Shown one piece after another: positions 11,548 through 26,812 of a stretch of DNA of 64,000 nucleotides; position 1 is the first letter of the stretch, and each line of letters starts with the position of its first letter. The DNA is from Phycomyces nitens. Its lineage: Eukaryota > Mucoromycota > Mucoromycetes > Mucorales > Phycomycetaceae. Where the stretch lies: contig JAHRBC010000003.1 in assembly GCA_022702545.1 (NCBI GenBank), forward strand, positions 1,798,001 to 1,862,000. Reading direction: 5' to 3'. The translations under genes were made by a program, and so were the position numbers. The notes beneath the pieces were generated by a model. The model was not told where the DNA came from. It did not search any database and was given only the letters and a program-made list of their open reading frames with translations.

Positions 11548-11731
11548 GAACAGGAACAGAGAAGTCACCCACCCTATCCCTTCCCAATTTTGACCTGCTC
11601 GCTTATGATCGAAGTACATTACTTTGAATCATAGCAACTTTTATAATCAATTCTAAAACATTTTGTTTCAAAATTTACTTTTCGCTCAATAAAATATAAG
11701 ATGATCACAGCACTTCTCTGTTCCTGTTCGG
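11546..11731. repeat. 20-bp perfect inverted repeat with 146-bp spacer
   Basis: Arms CCGAACAGGAACAGAGAAGT (11546-11565) and its exact complement (11712-11731). A second hairpin with 14-bp arms lies at about 11752-11782 (GAGAAAC-AA-GTTTCTC core). May be the ends of a small MITE-like element or the 3' structure of the adjacent relic. Confidence 0.75.
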
Positions 11732-11789
11732 TGTCCGATGGACTCACTTAATTGTCCAGAGAAACAAGTTTCTCTGAACAATTATTTTT

Positions 11790-12898
11790 ATAAAATATCA
11801 TTATTAAATATTGTTGCTCTAAAGATTTATGGCCTTAATGTCTTGGCAAATATACAGTTTTTTTGATTCATAAAAAAATACTCCAAAATAGCCATGAAAT
11901 CTGCTCTTTCTTTTTCCCCTAATCCAAGTATTTCCTTCTCATTCCCAGTCCCGCAAAATTCGAGCAGTCTGAAACCCAGACAGACTATGAAGCCACAAGA
12001 AATACCTCTACAGTAAAAATAAACCAAAAGTTCACGACACATATGAACAAGACTTTATTGGCGGATCAACTGACATCATTGTTGAACACACAAGTTTTTG
12101 GCACGACAACAGATTTTAAAAACAGCGACTTTTACACTTTTTTGAAATGATTATAAAAAAGAAGAAGACAAATCTTTTTTAAATTTGATTACATCAACAA
12201 TTAGGACTGTGACGCAGCCATCCAAGAAATACGGATTTTCTGAAAGGAAAAAAAAAGAATTGTAAATTGGTCTTGAAATCCAAGTCAATCTCATTTTTTA
12301 ATTTTGGTGCCTGGTGTTTCAAAATAATAATAATAATAGTAGTAGTAATACTCACATTTCTGCTTTAATTAGTTCAAGAAGAAGAAAACATATTGGTGCC
12401 TGGGGTATTCCAACTATCAAATTTGACAATATTTCAATCGACATGGACTATTATTAAAAGCATAAAGAGTTCAAAAGTTGCTATTGATTCGCCGTCAGTC
12501 AATAATCTATTCTATGCCTTTGGAGGCATACCCCTTTATTTTTTTGTCTAGACCAACATTGACGTATTCTGCAAAGGATATACAAGACAACAAAATGACA
12601 TTTATACCATTTAATTTATTTTAATGACAAGAGACTAAAATAAACAATTGCCATCATTTAATAATAATAATAAAAAAGTACTCCTTTGAGTTCTAGACCA
12701 ACTTGCACTCAATGGTATTAAATATAGCGTTAATATCATAAAATAGAGAGCTTTTTCTCCGAAAGAAAGGAAAACTGGCGGTTGGATAGAAACGATTTTC
12801 TGTTTGAAACCTTTTGGTCGGGGCCAAGAGACTTGTCCGATTGTTATTATATTTAAAAATACAACATTCTCTCTCTTTCTCTTTATCCACATTCTCCA
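11790..12898. other. intergenic, no gene seen
   Basis: AT-rich sequence with short trinucleotide tracts (AAT near 12325-12340 and 12660-12672). Its right end must contain the promoter and leader of the MscS gene; CTCTCTCTTTCTC lies just upstream of its ATG. Confidence 0.6.
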
Positions 12899-15596
12899 AT
12901 GACAGGTCCAAAGGTGGTCCGTATAGCCGACGAAGAAAAGGTCCTAATTGCAGGTAATGCTCAGTGGTCTTTATATACATGGCAACTAATACATGTTTAA
13001 ATATAAACAACAGATCTTCCTCCTGTGCACCAAAGAAATGATCTACGTCGAAAAGAAGAACCTTATTCAATAGACATGAAGTCTGACAACTTCTTTTATG
13101 AACCCACTCAAGAACCAAGCGAACAAGACCTCTTTCTCCCTCGCAAGACACCTGCAAAAGATCAAGACGAAAGCGACGGCTACCTAAACCCATTTGAGGA
13201 TAGCAATGGTCAAGACAGAGACCGAGACCGAGACAGAGACGGTCTATCACACCTAAGAGTAACCGAAAGCCACATTGTCCAAAATGAAGAAAGATCAACC
13301 GATGGCCTAATGGACGAAGCCAATATTGAAGACGACGATACTGAGTTTGATTGGAACGATGATCCCAGTCAACCTCAAAAGCCAAAGCGACGGAGAACAG
13401 CCAGAGAGCGCTTCCAGGCTGCTATACAGCGGCCATGCTGCTGGCATTTTCTCTCGCCCTTTATGAAGCGCTTTATAATCGCAATACTGGGATCAGGCAT
13501 CTTTGTCGGGGTAGCTGTGTGCGTCAATATATTTCTACCTCCTCCCAGCGAGACTGAGATGCAAGATCCCAATTTTACAAACGTTCGAAGCAATGTTCAA
13601 TTGTGGATGTATTGGGCTGCGTTTATGTGGCATATTGGCTGGATCACAACCGTTTTTATCGAGTCAGTTCCATCTGCAGTTTCTCTCTGGACAAAGTGTT
13701 GCTGGGGAAGACGATCAGAGCGTGTAAAATCTACAATGGAGGTAAGCCCAACCCACTCGATAGATATGGGGATTCTTATCGTATTTCAATTAGTATTACA
13801 TGGCCGTCAAACTTTATATTGGAATCCTCCTGGTGGCTTCTTGGAATTGGGGCGCTTGGGCCTTTTTCTTACAGCACCCATTCTCGGTAAGCTATTAGAT
13901 AATAAAAGATAAAAGGCCAATCGGTACTAATTAACTTTGAATTGGCTAGTCTGTTGAAAAGAACCATTATTCTGGCATTATCTGGAAAGTATTTGCATGT
14001 CTATTTGCTGCTTCATGCTTTCTGTTTGTCCAAAAGTCAATTATCCAATTCATTGGTAAGTTTAAGAAATATATAGAATCTGCTTTAAACCTCAGTCAGA
14101 GGCGACATGATTGGTTTAATTAGTCTCATTAACTCTGGAATATATTAGCTACCCGTTTCCATCAATTCGCTTACCAAGAGCGTCTCCAGGAAAGCAAACA
14201 TGCACTCAAAAGTATGTACACAATCCCATGAATTTAACTAATGTCTCGCATAGTTCTCGATTCTCTCAGTAAATCTGAAAACCGTCGTTCGAGATCTGAA
14301 CAATCTAACTTGAGAAATCGTCGCTCGGCAAACGCTCGATGGGAAAGCGGCGCTCTATCGGATAACGAAGGCCCAACCAGTTATAGCACGGGCGTCAATA
14401 CCGGCCAAAGACCCACCAGTAAACGAACCACGTCCACGGCTGATATGATCAACAGTTTCCAGAAAAAGCTCCAGAACATTGTGCTGATTGACCAGCCCGA
14501 AGCACGAACCCGGATACAGAAAGCAAAGGTGGACATCAACTCTAATGAATTTGCCAAAAAGGTAGCCAAGAAGCTTTTCTATAGTCTCGCCCACCCGCTA
14601 GGCGTACCACCCGGGGAAGCAGACTCAAAGCGTTCACTCTATGTCCGAGACTTTGTGCCCTACTTCAAGAAACCCGAGGAGGCAGAAAAGGCATTTGGTG
14701 TGTTTGACAAGGATGGCAACGGAAACATCACTCGCCGTGAGTTCCGCGACACTGTTTTAGAGATCTATCGTGAGCGCAAGGCACTTTCCCAGTCTATTCG
14801 TGACACTAGTCAAGCACTGGGCAAAGTAGACGCAATGCTATTTATTGTCAGCTCAATTGCTACCGTGTTTGTCTGTCTTGCAGTCTTTCAGGTCAATATC
14901 TGGCAGTCTTTGGTTCCCTTGGGCTCATTCTTGCTTGCACTCACATTTGTGTTTGGAAATACGTGCAAGACCATCTTTGAGAGCGTCCTGTTCTTGTTTG
15001 TCACTCATCCCTATGATGCAGGCGACTATGTGATTATCGACACACAGAGTTTACTGGTCCACAACATGGGATTGATGGGAACTGTGTTTATCCGAGCCGA
15101 TGGCCAAAGGGTATATGCCCCAACTACCGTCCTAATGACCAAACTGATCACCAATGTACGCCGTTCTGGAGACATGGGCGAATCTATTGTGATCAATATC
15201 GACTTTAGAACAAAGTCAGAGACTGTCCAAACACTCACGGACCGAATTACTGGATGGGTTAATGAACAGAGCCGAGATTTTGCCCAAGGATTTGATCTAC
15301 GTGTGGTCGATATTATTGACGTGAACCAATTGATCATCTCAATGTGGCTACCCCACAAGGGCAACTGGCAGGACCTTGGAAAGCGCTGGAAACGCCACAC
15401 TCGCTTTGTAATGGCCCTCAAGGATATTCTGTGTGAGCTTAATATTGTGTATGAATTGCCAGCACAGAAAATCAGACACTCCCATGATTCGAGTCCCTTT
15501 GATGCCCAGGCTTTCCCAGCCATGGTTACTCCTCAATCATTTGATGCAACTCAATCAGGAAGATCCAGCTATACACATGCCAGTCTCTCCGTATAA
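12899..15596 (+). CDS. MscS-family mechanosensitive channel with EF-hand
   Basis: Exons 12899-12953, 13014-13741, 13794-13886, 13950-14055, 14149-14211, 14254-15596 (all GT-AG), 795 aa. Acidic, charged N-terminus with an RDRDRDRD run, then transmembrane segments (e.g. FIIAILGSGIFVGVAVCVNIF, a Trp-rich segment spanning exon 3, and LFAASCFLFVQKSIIQFI). An EF-hand loop DKDGNGNITRREF sits at about residue 500, followed by membrane helices and the MscS beta domain (FGNTCKTIFESVLFLF, HPYDAGDYVIID, GLMGTVFIRADGQRVYAPTT). This is the layout of the fungal calcium-binding MscS channels typified by fission yeast Msy1/Msy2, which act in ER/plasma membrane during hypo-osmotic shock. Local function is inferred from the family. 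Confidence 0.92.
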
Positions 15597-16265
15597 ATTA
15601 TTGCTTCTCATGTCATTATTATAAGGGTTTTAATCATAGAGCTTTATAATCGTTTCTCTTGTACAAATTAATGAATTTCTCGTGTATTCAATCATCTTTA
15701 CTATACATGTCAAAATCTCCTCTATAATCCCCTCCCCCCCTTTTTTTTTTCAACATTTCTGTATATCTGATCCGTTTCATCAAGTATTATAGCACAATTA
15801 TTACCTCTCAACATCAATAATAATACTATTAATGACATTAGGGGGTTAAATAAGAATCCCTTGTTGGGTGTATAATTAATAAATAAATAAATAATTATTT
15901 ATTTATTTATTTTTCTGGAGAACAAATAAAGCAAAATGCAAGGCTAGTCATAAACTTGAGCGTACTACGTCCTTGTCAAAAGGGAGGCCAATGTAATCTC
16001 CCGAGGCTCTTTACTTTTTTTTTCCATTTGACCTTGGCAATTCCCCCCTGCAACCATCATTATACAGCATGCTTAAATCATAGTAATACTCATACTTCTT
16101 GACAGTCTGTCCAGCAAGTGATATACACGTCACATCTGGTATTCGGAGATTAGATGTAACCTCTTTTTGGTGATTTTTTATACCTTGAAAAAAAATATAT
16201 TGGAAAAGGGTCGAAACACTTCTTCTTCTTCTTCTTTCTATTTATTGTACATCTTTTTCTTTGCA
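15597..16265. other. intergenic spacer between MscS and dehydrogenase genes
   Basis: Holds the 3' flank of the MscS gene, a TAAA/TTTA inverted tract near 15880-15915 and the CT-rich leader (CTTCTTCTTCTTCTTTC near 16220) of the next gene. No ORF of note. Confidence 0.6.
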
Positions 16266-18653
<2,388 letters not shown>

Positions 18654-19795
18654 GATGGTTAGTATAGTGTTTCTGTTTTAATTGTCTATACAATATAAAA
18701 ATCATAATATAAAGACCTATAGATCAAAGTGAATTGTCAAGGGATAAGGCCAAAATGCTTTTTTGTTTGTCTATCTTTTAGAGCCTTGGTCATCTTCAGA
18801 ATCAAGATTGTAATATCACATTATCCATGAAAATAGATTTGGTTCTGGAGAACGAAATTGTACAAGGTTGAATATTGATTATCTTTTTTTTTTATATAAT
18901 TTGTATTATAATCAATACAAGTATTTTTAAATACTGCCAATATTTATTTTAAATCTTTCAAATTATGAAATGTTGTGAATGAATGGGTTAGCCACCCGTA
19001 TATATATATACATATATATTTGTATATATATATATTTAGCACTGAGTTGCTTATAAATCAACCCACAATGGACACTTTGGCTCAGTAATTTTTATCTTTT
19101 CTTATCTGATCGAGAAATAATGAGGCTTCAATTGATTTCCAAAACCAAAAAGTTAATTATAACAATTTATTATCACTCAAAAGAGTAGCCTGGTATGTCA
19201 ATTGAAATAGAAATATCAAGTTGGGTTGAAAATATTACCGACTAAATTGAACAATCGAGAGTGTACAAAAGTTTGCCTATAGACCATGTTTATAAACTTG
19301 CTTCAAAAGACAACCTGCATCGCCGCCACCCTGCTGCAACAGCCCAATTGTTTCTTGTTTCTTTATTTTTTTGGCCCCTGTGAAGGAATTGAAAGGTTTG
19401 TGGTTGTGTCGATTAACAAATAATGGAATACACATGTGCCTGGGAAGCAAAAGTATTGTCTCAATTGACAGTGTAGAAATGGCAAGTGCATCCATGTACA
19501 AAAACTTGCAGTACTACTTGGTCGCTCTGCAAATTAACTGCACTGTACTGCAGATCCCATCAATAAAAAAATAAAAAGGTGTGTACAAACAACTTGTAAT
19601 AGAGGCAGGGATCAATTGGGTGCAAGTTTCCCTTGAGATTACTGTAAATATATTAAAAAAGAAAAAGAAAAAAAAAAACCTCGGTTCATGCTCAAGAGCA
19701 CCGTGACTTTTTTATATGGATGTCCCCAACTTTTCCTGTTTGAGCCAACTCGCCAAATTTACATATTTTTATTATTTTGAGCAAATAACGCAATC
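18654..19795. other. intergenic, no gene seen
   Basis: AT-rich with TA tracts around 18998-19040 and A-runs near 19655-19678. ORFs of 67-74 codons (19277-19574) lack domain similarity. Confidence 0.6.
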
Positions 19796-20917
19796 ATGCC
19801 AGCACCAGCAGACTCTCCTTCACCCGAACCAACACCCACACTATTCGAGAGCGATCTCATTGGAGAACTGGAAACCGAACAGACTGATTCTGACGACAAT
19901 GATGAAATCCTTGCTGAAATCCCGGTCTATTTGAACAACAAACTCTCAAAGTACCTTTATTTGTTTCAATACCCTTTACGCAATGCTCCATTCACCAGCA
20001 GAACAGGACCATTGTCTGTCCGCATGAAACCTAATTCGAAAAAAGTTGAATTGGATCTGCCTTTGGACACACGATCAGCTTTTTACAATACTGATCGCGG
20101 CGAGGATTTTGCAATGGGTATGAATGACAAGACTATCAAGACAGCCTATGATCGGCGCATGGAAGAACATGGAGAACAATCATCTGGAAATATGTACAAC
20201 AAGAACAAACAAAAGGAAGACGACCTGCTGGATAAAATGACCTTGACATCCACAGACATTCCCAGTCAGACAAAGTACTTGGTAGGCGTATTACGACAGG
20301 GTAAGAAGATTTGATTCTTTTGGATCCAATAAAAAGAAATAGGTGTACTTTTTGTATTGGAAAACATTGTCATTTATTTAATCGATTGTATGTTATCTTA
20401 AAGACGAATTGCATGTCACTCCACTTCATTCTATTGTTCAATTGAGACCCGGGTTCAAATACATTGACAAGATTGACGAAAAGCTAAAGGCAGCCAACAA
20501 GAGAATCCAAGATCAAGAAAAACTCGAGGATACCAAGAGACCGGTCGTAGAGAACAACCAGGCCCAGGCAGTTCAGGTTTGAATGCATTAGCGTGTTTAT
20601 TCAATATAGATTCCAATGGTCTAATGTCGATTATTAGGTCTCTGTCAAGAATTCAGACCAGGACGGCCCAAGTCGAAGAAATCTGTATTCTATGTCTGTT
20701 CGTAATGCTGAAGAAGAACTGTGGCAACCAATGGTGTACTATGACGAACGGGTAATGCAATGCTTGCCCATAGACAATACTAATCGGTTTAATTATCTAG
20801 ACTTCACAAGCTGAAAAGGTTTATGAGAGTCTGTATACAACCAAAAAAGATGAACTGGTTTGCGCAACATCAACTGCAGATTATCTGGAGATGCTGAGTG
20901 GAATCAAGCACAATTAA
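19796..20917 (+). CDS. RNA polymerase III subunit RPC5 / Rpc37
   Basis: Exons 19796-20300, 20404-20576, 20638-20751, 20801-20917 (GT-AG), 302 aa, close to the 282 aa of yeast Rpc37. The conserved segment EIPVYLNNKLSKYLYLFQYP, then ELDLPLDTRSAFYN and RGEDFAMGMN, is typical of the Sin/RPC5 family; a YLVGVLR and ELHVTPLHSIVQLRP stretch follows, and EEELWQPMVYYD near the C-terminus. Rpc37 pairs with Rpc53 in a TFIIF-like subcomplex that helps Pol III terminate and re-initiate. Nuclear. Starts at the first ATG after a short leader. Confidence 0.9.
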
Positions 20918-21002
20918 TGTTTTGTTTTTAAAAAAAGAAGTAAAATAAAGAGCTCGAGTTTGCAATACACATCCTTTTTATTTTATTTTGTTGTCTTGGG
21001 AA

Positions 21003-21003
21003 G

Positions 21004-21102
<99 letters not shown>
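21003..21102. repeat. (GCCT)25 tetranucleotide microsatellite
   Basis: Twenty-five perfect units, about 90 bp after the RPC5 stop codon. It stays open in several frames on both strands (poly-PACL, poly-GRQA); those ORFs are repeat artefacts. Confidence 0.98.
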
Positions 21103-21655
21103 TCCAGCAATCGGTTCCATGCTCAAGAGGGAGGCAGAATACCAGCCATCCTCTTCTGGTACTATACTAATAGGGATTCTATTTTATTTTTCCAATGTCG
21201 CGCGGACAACGAATCAACCAAAGCCTGTTCAAAGGGGACCTTTTTTGTGGTAAAAATAGCTCATGGCTTTCTATATACTTCTTGTATGTGTTGTACAAGA
21301 AGCCCATTTAGATTCACGATCAATTCTTTGGGTTGACAGTTTTGCATATGTATTATTGTTGGCATTTGTACACCACCTTTTTTTAAAATGCTCAAGAAAA
21401 GAAAAGAAAAAAAGGTATATAATGGAGCAACTCCTCTTTTTCTTTTCTTCCTCTTTCTTAGCTTTGACTCCCTGTTGTGCCTTTCTATATATTATATCTT
21501 TGGCTTACATCCCTTTAGAAAATAAAATAAAATAAAAAAATAGAAACCCCTCTCTCTCGTGTCCACCTTGCCCCTTGGATCAATAATTCTTGTCCAATTT
21601 CTATTCTTCGTCCTTGTTCCTCTTTCTCTTTACACACTCTCAAAATAATATCCTC
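21103..21655. promoter_or_regulatory. presumed promoter and leader of chitin synthase
   Basis: Between the microsatellite and the chitin synthase ATG. CT-rich stretches (CCCCTCTCTCTCGTG near 21547, TTCCTCTTTCTCTT near 21616) directly precede the ATG, as before several genes here. A discrete factor-binding site cannot be named. Confidence 0.4.
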
Positions 21656-24600
21656 ATGTCTCCTGTTGGCTATGAGCATGGAGCCAATAATAATGGTCTG
21701 CCTGGAAATCTGGCCACCTCAACAGGGACAGACTACAACTATACCGCCTCGACAGAAGATGTCTATTACCATGGCAATGCGTCCGTAGGCAGACGCACAA
21801 CCACCCTAGGACGTGCACCCACACGACACATTACTCCGGGTGCAAACAGCATTGCAAACGCAGGCCACAACATCCAACGAGGCCGTACCTTGATCCGGAC
21901 AGATCGATACCAAGAACCACCTCCCCTGCTCACCGGCAAGCAATCTACCAGCCGGGGTTTCTTTGATCCCTGGGTGCTCTTCTCAAGGGTTGTCACCTTT
22001 TGGGCCTTACCCCCCATGCTCAGAGCTATGGGAAAGACAGACCCAGGGATGCAGCAGGCGTGGCGTGAAAAAATTGCCTTGTGTTTCATTATTGCCTGTA
22101 TGGGTGGGTTTGTAGCCTTTATCACCATAGGGCTCAGCTCAGTAATGTGCCCGCCAGATGAGGCAAACAACCAGCGCAACTATGCTGCGTACAACGACAC
22201 CGTTAATAGCCGTAAGTTAGTTACCTCAAAGCCACCTTTACCAGTATGACTGATTTTATTGTCAACAGCCTCTTTACTCGGTGTGGCTGGCTGGCAGTTT
22301 GATATGTCAAACTCCCAAGTGACTTCCAATGTAAACCTCTATGCTCTTGCCAGTGTGCCCGGCACAGACATCACCAATTATTTCAAACATGGCACAGACC
22401 TCCCGGCCTGCACGAATCTAAATGCAAAGGCTGCAGCCTTTCATGCTGTTGCGTTTGATCCCTGTTCGGCCGACAATGGCAACGGCGGCTGTCCGTTGGG
22501 AGACCTTAGTCAGGCCACATATAACCAGATCCGCATCACAAATTCCAGTCGTCTGGTTGGCTTTGACTGGACTCAGCTTGCTTCCAAGAATCTGACCAAC
22601 TTCTTTGTAATTGATGGTAATGTCCTCAACATGGACCCCTATATTTATGCCTACCCAACCCCAATTCCCAATGACCCCCTCGATGCCATGATCAGAGGTG
22701 TCCTCAACCAGACCTATGCAGCAGGTGGCCGCGATGCCACAAAAATGTTCTTTCGTGAACCAGAATTCAGAGCATCTGTGAACTGCATTATATCAAAGTA
22801 CATGGCCGGTCATATTGACAAGGACACCCCAGGTTGCTTTGCTGCCTCTCTAGTCCTGTTCTGCTCACTGTTCATTGTCCTGGCCATCGTTCTTGCTCGT
22901 TTCTTTATGGCCCTAATCTTCTCGTGGTTCCTGTCCCGCAAGCTGTCCCGCAGCCCTCCCCCGGCAGCTCGCTCTCCCCCGGCTGTCTCCTTGACCGCAC
23001 CAGAGATGTCCGAGACCAGAAACCAGCCTGCCCTGGCTGCCCCTGTGCGCCAAGACTCATCCACCACTGTCAAGTCTCAAGTGGAAGTAGGCAATGATCT
23101 CTATACGGTGATGCTGATCACGTGCTACTCCGAGAACACCGAAGGCATCCGGGGAACTGTCGAGTCGCTTTCCATGACAGACTATCCTGATGACCGCAAG
23201 CTTTTGTTTCTTATTGCAGATGGAATGATTACCGGCAGTGGCGAGACCATTTCGACACCCGAGATGTGTCTCTCCCTGGTCACGATCGATAACCCGGAAA
23301 TGAGAAACCCGGAAGCCAAGCCTTATATTGCAGTGGCCAATGGGTCCAAGCAACACAACTGTGCCAAGGTGTATGCAGGACACTATGGTAAGATTGTCGT
23401 AGAAGAGAAAAAAAAGGGCAGTTTATTGATATTTTCTTCTTCTCTTTCTTTCTTTGTCTATAGTCTGCAAAGACCACAAAGTGCCCATGATTCTGGTCGT
23501 AAAGTCTGGTGCTCCTGAAGAAGAGGGCAAGGGAAAGGCCGGCAATCGTGGCAAGAGAGACTCCCAGCTTATTCTGATGAACTTCTTTAGCCGAGTAACC
23601 TACAATGATCGCATGACTCCTCTGGACTATGAACTGTTCCAAAAGATCCAGTACCTCATGGGTGTCACTCCAGACCACTTTGAACTTGTTCTGATGGTAA
23701 TTGACTCCCAAGATAAAGAAGGAGAAGAAGAAGAAATGTCTAACTATCTATCTAACTAGGTCGATGCTGACACCAAAGTCTATTCGACTTCCCTGCGCCT
23801 GCTTGTCAACTGCATGGTGAATGACAATTTGATTATGGGCTTGTGTGGCGAGACAAAGATTGCCAACAAGCGAGACTCTTGGGTGACTGCCATCCAGGTC
23901 TATGAATACTTCATCTCCCACCATCTGGCCAAAGGGTTTGAGGCTGTGTTTGGTGGTGTAACCTGTCTGCCGGGCTGCTTCTGCATGTACAGACTAAAGG
24001 CCCGCAAAGGAGACGGAGACTGGGTCCCAATCATCACCAAGCCAGAGATTGTCCAGGAATACTCGTCTAATACGATCAATACCCTCCACCAGAAAAACCT
24101 GTTGCTATTGGGCGAAGATCGTTTCCTGACCACACTAATGCTCCGTCAGTTCCCTTACCGAAAGATGGTCTTTACTCCCCAAGCTGTAAGTCAATTGAAT
24201 CTCATAAGCCTTATGCTAACCAACTTAGATTTGCAAAACGGTTGTTCCTGATGAATTCAAGGTGCTGTTGTCTCAGCGTCGTCGCTGGATCAACTCCACT
24301 ATCCATAACCTGTTTGAACTTGTCCTCGTCCGCAATCTGTGTGGAACCTTTTGCTTCTCGATGCAATTTGTGGTCATGATGGACCTGATTGGAACCCTTA
24401 CCTTGCCGGTTGCCATTATCCTTACTGCCGTATTGATCATATCAATGGCCAAGACCCAGATCACCAGCTTTGCCATTGCGGTTCCCCTGATACTCTTGAT
24501 AATCGTCTTGTTCTCTCCTGCCTTTTTGATCCTTATCACCACTCGCAAGTGGGTCTATCTGACCTGGATGCTTGTGTATCTTTGTGCCCTCCCAATCTGG

Positions 24601-25188
24601 AACTTTGTCCTTCCGGTCTATGCTTTTTGGCATTTTGACGACTTTTCTTGGGGAGAGACTCGCAAGGTGGTTGGCGAAGATGGAGACGACCACAGCAAAT
24701 CAGACGGTGTGTTTGATCCCACAAAGGTGCCTCTCAAACGATGGGAGGATTACGAGCGCAAACGGGTCAGGGCAGTCAAGCGTCGTGAACGCAAGATCCG
24801 TGAATTGGGTCCAGGTCATTATGTGCACAGTGTAATTGGGCCTGACCATGAGGACGAGAGTGCACGCGGACTCTTGCAAGACACAGACTCTGCTCATGGG
24901 TCTGATGGCTCCAACACCACACGTTCTAATTCAGGCCCACCAATGCAGTACTTTGATCCCTCCAAGGAGGCTCCAGGAAAAGCCAGTTCTGGCTATTACC
25001 CATCATACCGCCCCCAATCAAACTCTCCATACTCTCCCAGTGTGTCACCGGCCCCGTCGCACGTACAGACTCCCACAGTTCCTCAAGCCACCTCTGGCAA
25101 TTCATTGACACAACCACCGCTGCAGAGAGCAAATTCTCAGCGACGCCAGCCACACCAGAGACCTTCTCAACGCAGGTCTCCTAAATAG
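21656..25188 (+). CDS. chitin synthase (division 2, class IV-like)
   Basis: Exons 21656-22211, 22269-23387, 23464-23696, 23760-24185, 24229-25188; 1,097 aa. Polymerises UDP-GlcNAc into chitin at the plasma membrane. A Ser/Thr/Arg-rich N-terminus precedes a membrane segment ([20 protein letters not shown]), a conserved GWQFDMS region, and a second membrane block near residue 395. The GT2 catalytic domain follows with VDADTK (about 637), the EDRFL motif (about 755) and QRRRW (794-798). Four or five C-terminal helices end in [15 protein letters not shown], and the tail is Pro/Ser/Gln-rich. It has no myosin motor, which argues against class V/VII. The in-frame ATG at 21656 was preferred over an upstream one at 21590 because it follows the CT-rich leader. 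The gene faces the chitin deacetylase tail to tail. Confidence 0.94.
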
Positions 25189-25559
25189 ACACATCTCAAA
25201 AAAAAACAGCAGTGCCAAGCTCTTTCTTTATTTACTTCTTTAACGTCTGCACGGGTATTTTTTTTATATCCTCTCTTCTTTAATATCCTTCAGCATAAAG
25301 AAAATATGTGTGTTTTATAAATAGTTTCTTTTATGTACTGGATACCTTTCTATTCTTCACGTCCATTGACTCATTATTATCATAAATTCCTTGCAAATAA
25401 ACACATATACATACATGTCCTTTCTTTATTTCGACAGCATATGTATGCAATGTATACTCATGCAGGCATCAATAATAAACTTTGTCTTTATTACCATCTT
25501 TCGAGTATAACTCTGTTTTCTATCAAATAAAGATCCCTTTGCATCATTCTTGTTATACA

Positions 25560-25591
<32 letters not shown>

Positions 25592-25815
25592 CCCCCTCCT
25601 ATTCTACACCCCCTCAAAGACATATACATAATAAAAATAATATATTGACCTCCCTATTGATTGCACAAGGCTTATTTCTTCTGGCCATTAGATATGAGAA
25701 CATTCAATAATGTCTTTTTACTCCTTGTAAAGCGCACTGGGATTTCATTTTCATTATGGGCTTTAGGATGTTTTTTTTTTAATGTCAATCGTTTACAATA
25801 GAATTGTATTATTCT
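25189..25815. other. convergent spacer between chitin synthase and chitin deacetylase
   Basis: Shared 3' flank of 627 bp. A TCC-rich polypyrimidine run lies at about 25560-25605. No gene seen. Confidence 0.6.
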
Positions 25816-26770
25816 TCAAATGAGAATGGTAATAGCCATTATCATGATACAAACCAGAAAAGAGGTATAGAATGGTAGGAATGAGGCGTCTGATGTGCTA
25901 GGAGATGTTTCTTGAACAGCACTGAGCACAGCATCCGCTTCTGTATTGGCCCCAATTCGCACAGCCGCGTTGGGATTGTCTGACAGATCTCGAGTAGCCT
26001 GTTTGGTCTGGTCATTGTTGTTTGCCGATAGGTCCAGTTGGTCGGGAAACGGGTTGTCTAGGGTTGGATAGACAAACGATTCTTCCCAATATGGAGACGG
26101 ATCATTGATACATTGGTGAATGGGTATCACATTAAACACTGTCTGCAGCTGAGGAAGCCATTTCTCAGACATGGCCACAGTTGAATTGCTATTCTCGTGT
26201 TGCTATATAATTATAGGGTCAAGTTGGTTTTGTTGCCATTGTAGTCAAGCACATGCTTACCAGCGTTATATGGCCATGTTCATTGTCATTTCCAGACACA
26301 CGCTTATCGACCCAGGCCTCAAAGAAGCCGTCTACGGTTTCGGGCGTGATGTGGCCCAGTCCTGCTGTACCAGGCTATGAGGAAATAAAAGGTAAGGATA
26401 AAGAAACAAAAAACAAAAACAAAAACAAACAAACGATGGCTACTTGCCATATTCCAGTCGTTTGAGTCCTGGTCCCAGAGAATGGTTCGCATTCCCATTT
26501 GCCATGCAATAGCCCTAATACGATCATCAACGTCGCCAAAGGGAGGCCGCCAACATTTGGGTGTGATTCCGAGCACTTGTTTGATTGCCTTTTGGGTCCA
26601 ATAGAACTGAGCAACAACCTGTTCATTTGTAAGAGAGGTCATGTAGGGGTGACTCCAGGTGTGAGAGCAAATCGTATGACCATCATTGAGTGCACGCTGG
26701 GCAGCCTCTGGAAAGGATACAACATTGGCACCGACGACTATAAAGGTTTAACACATGTGTCCTTGGCCTG

Positions 26771-26812
<42 letters not shown>

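Noticed and set aside
20928..21253. ORFs coding for poly-PACL and poly-GRQA on both strands
   Set aside because: Artefacts of the (GCCT)25 microsatellite.
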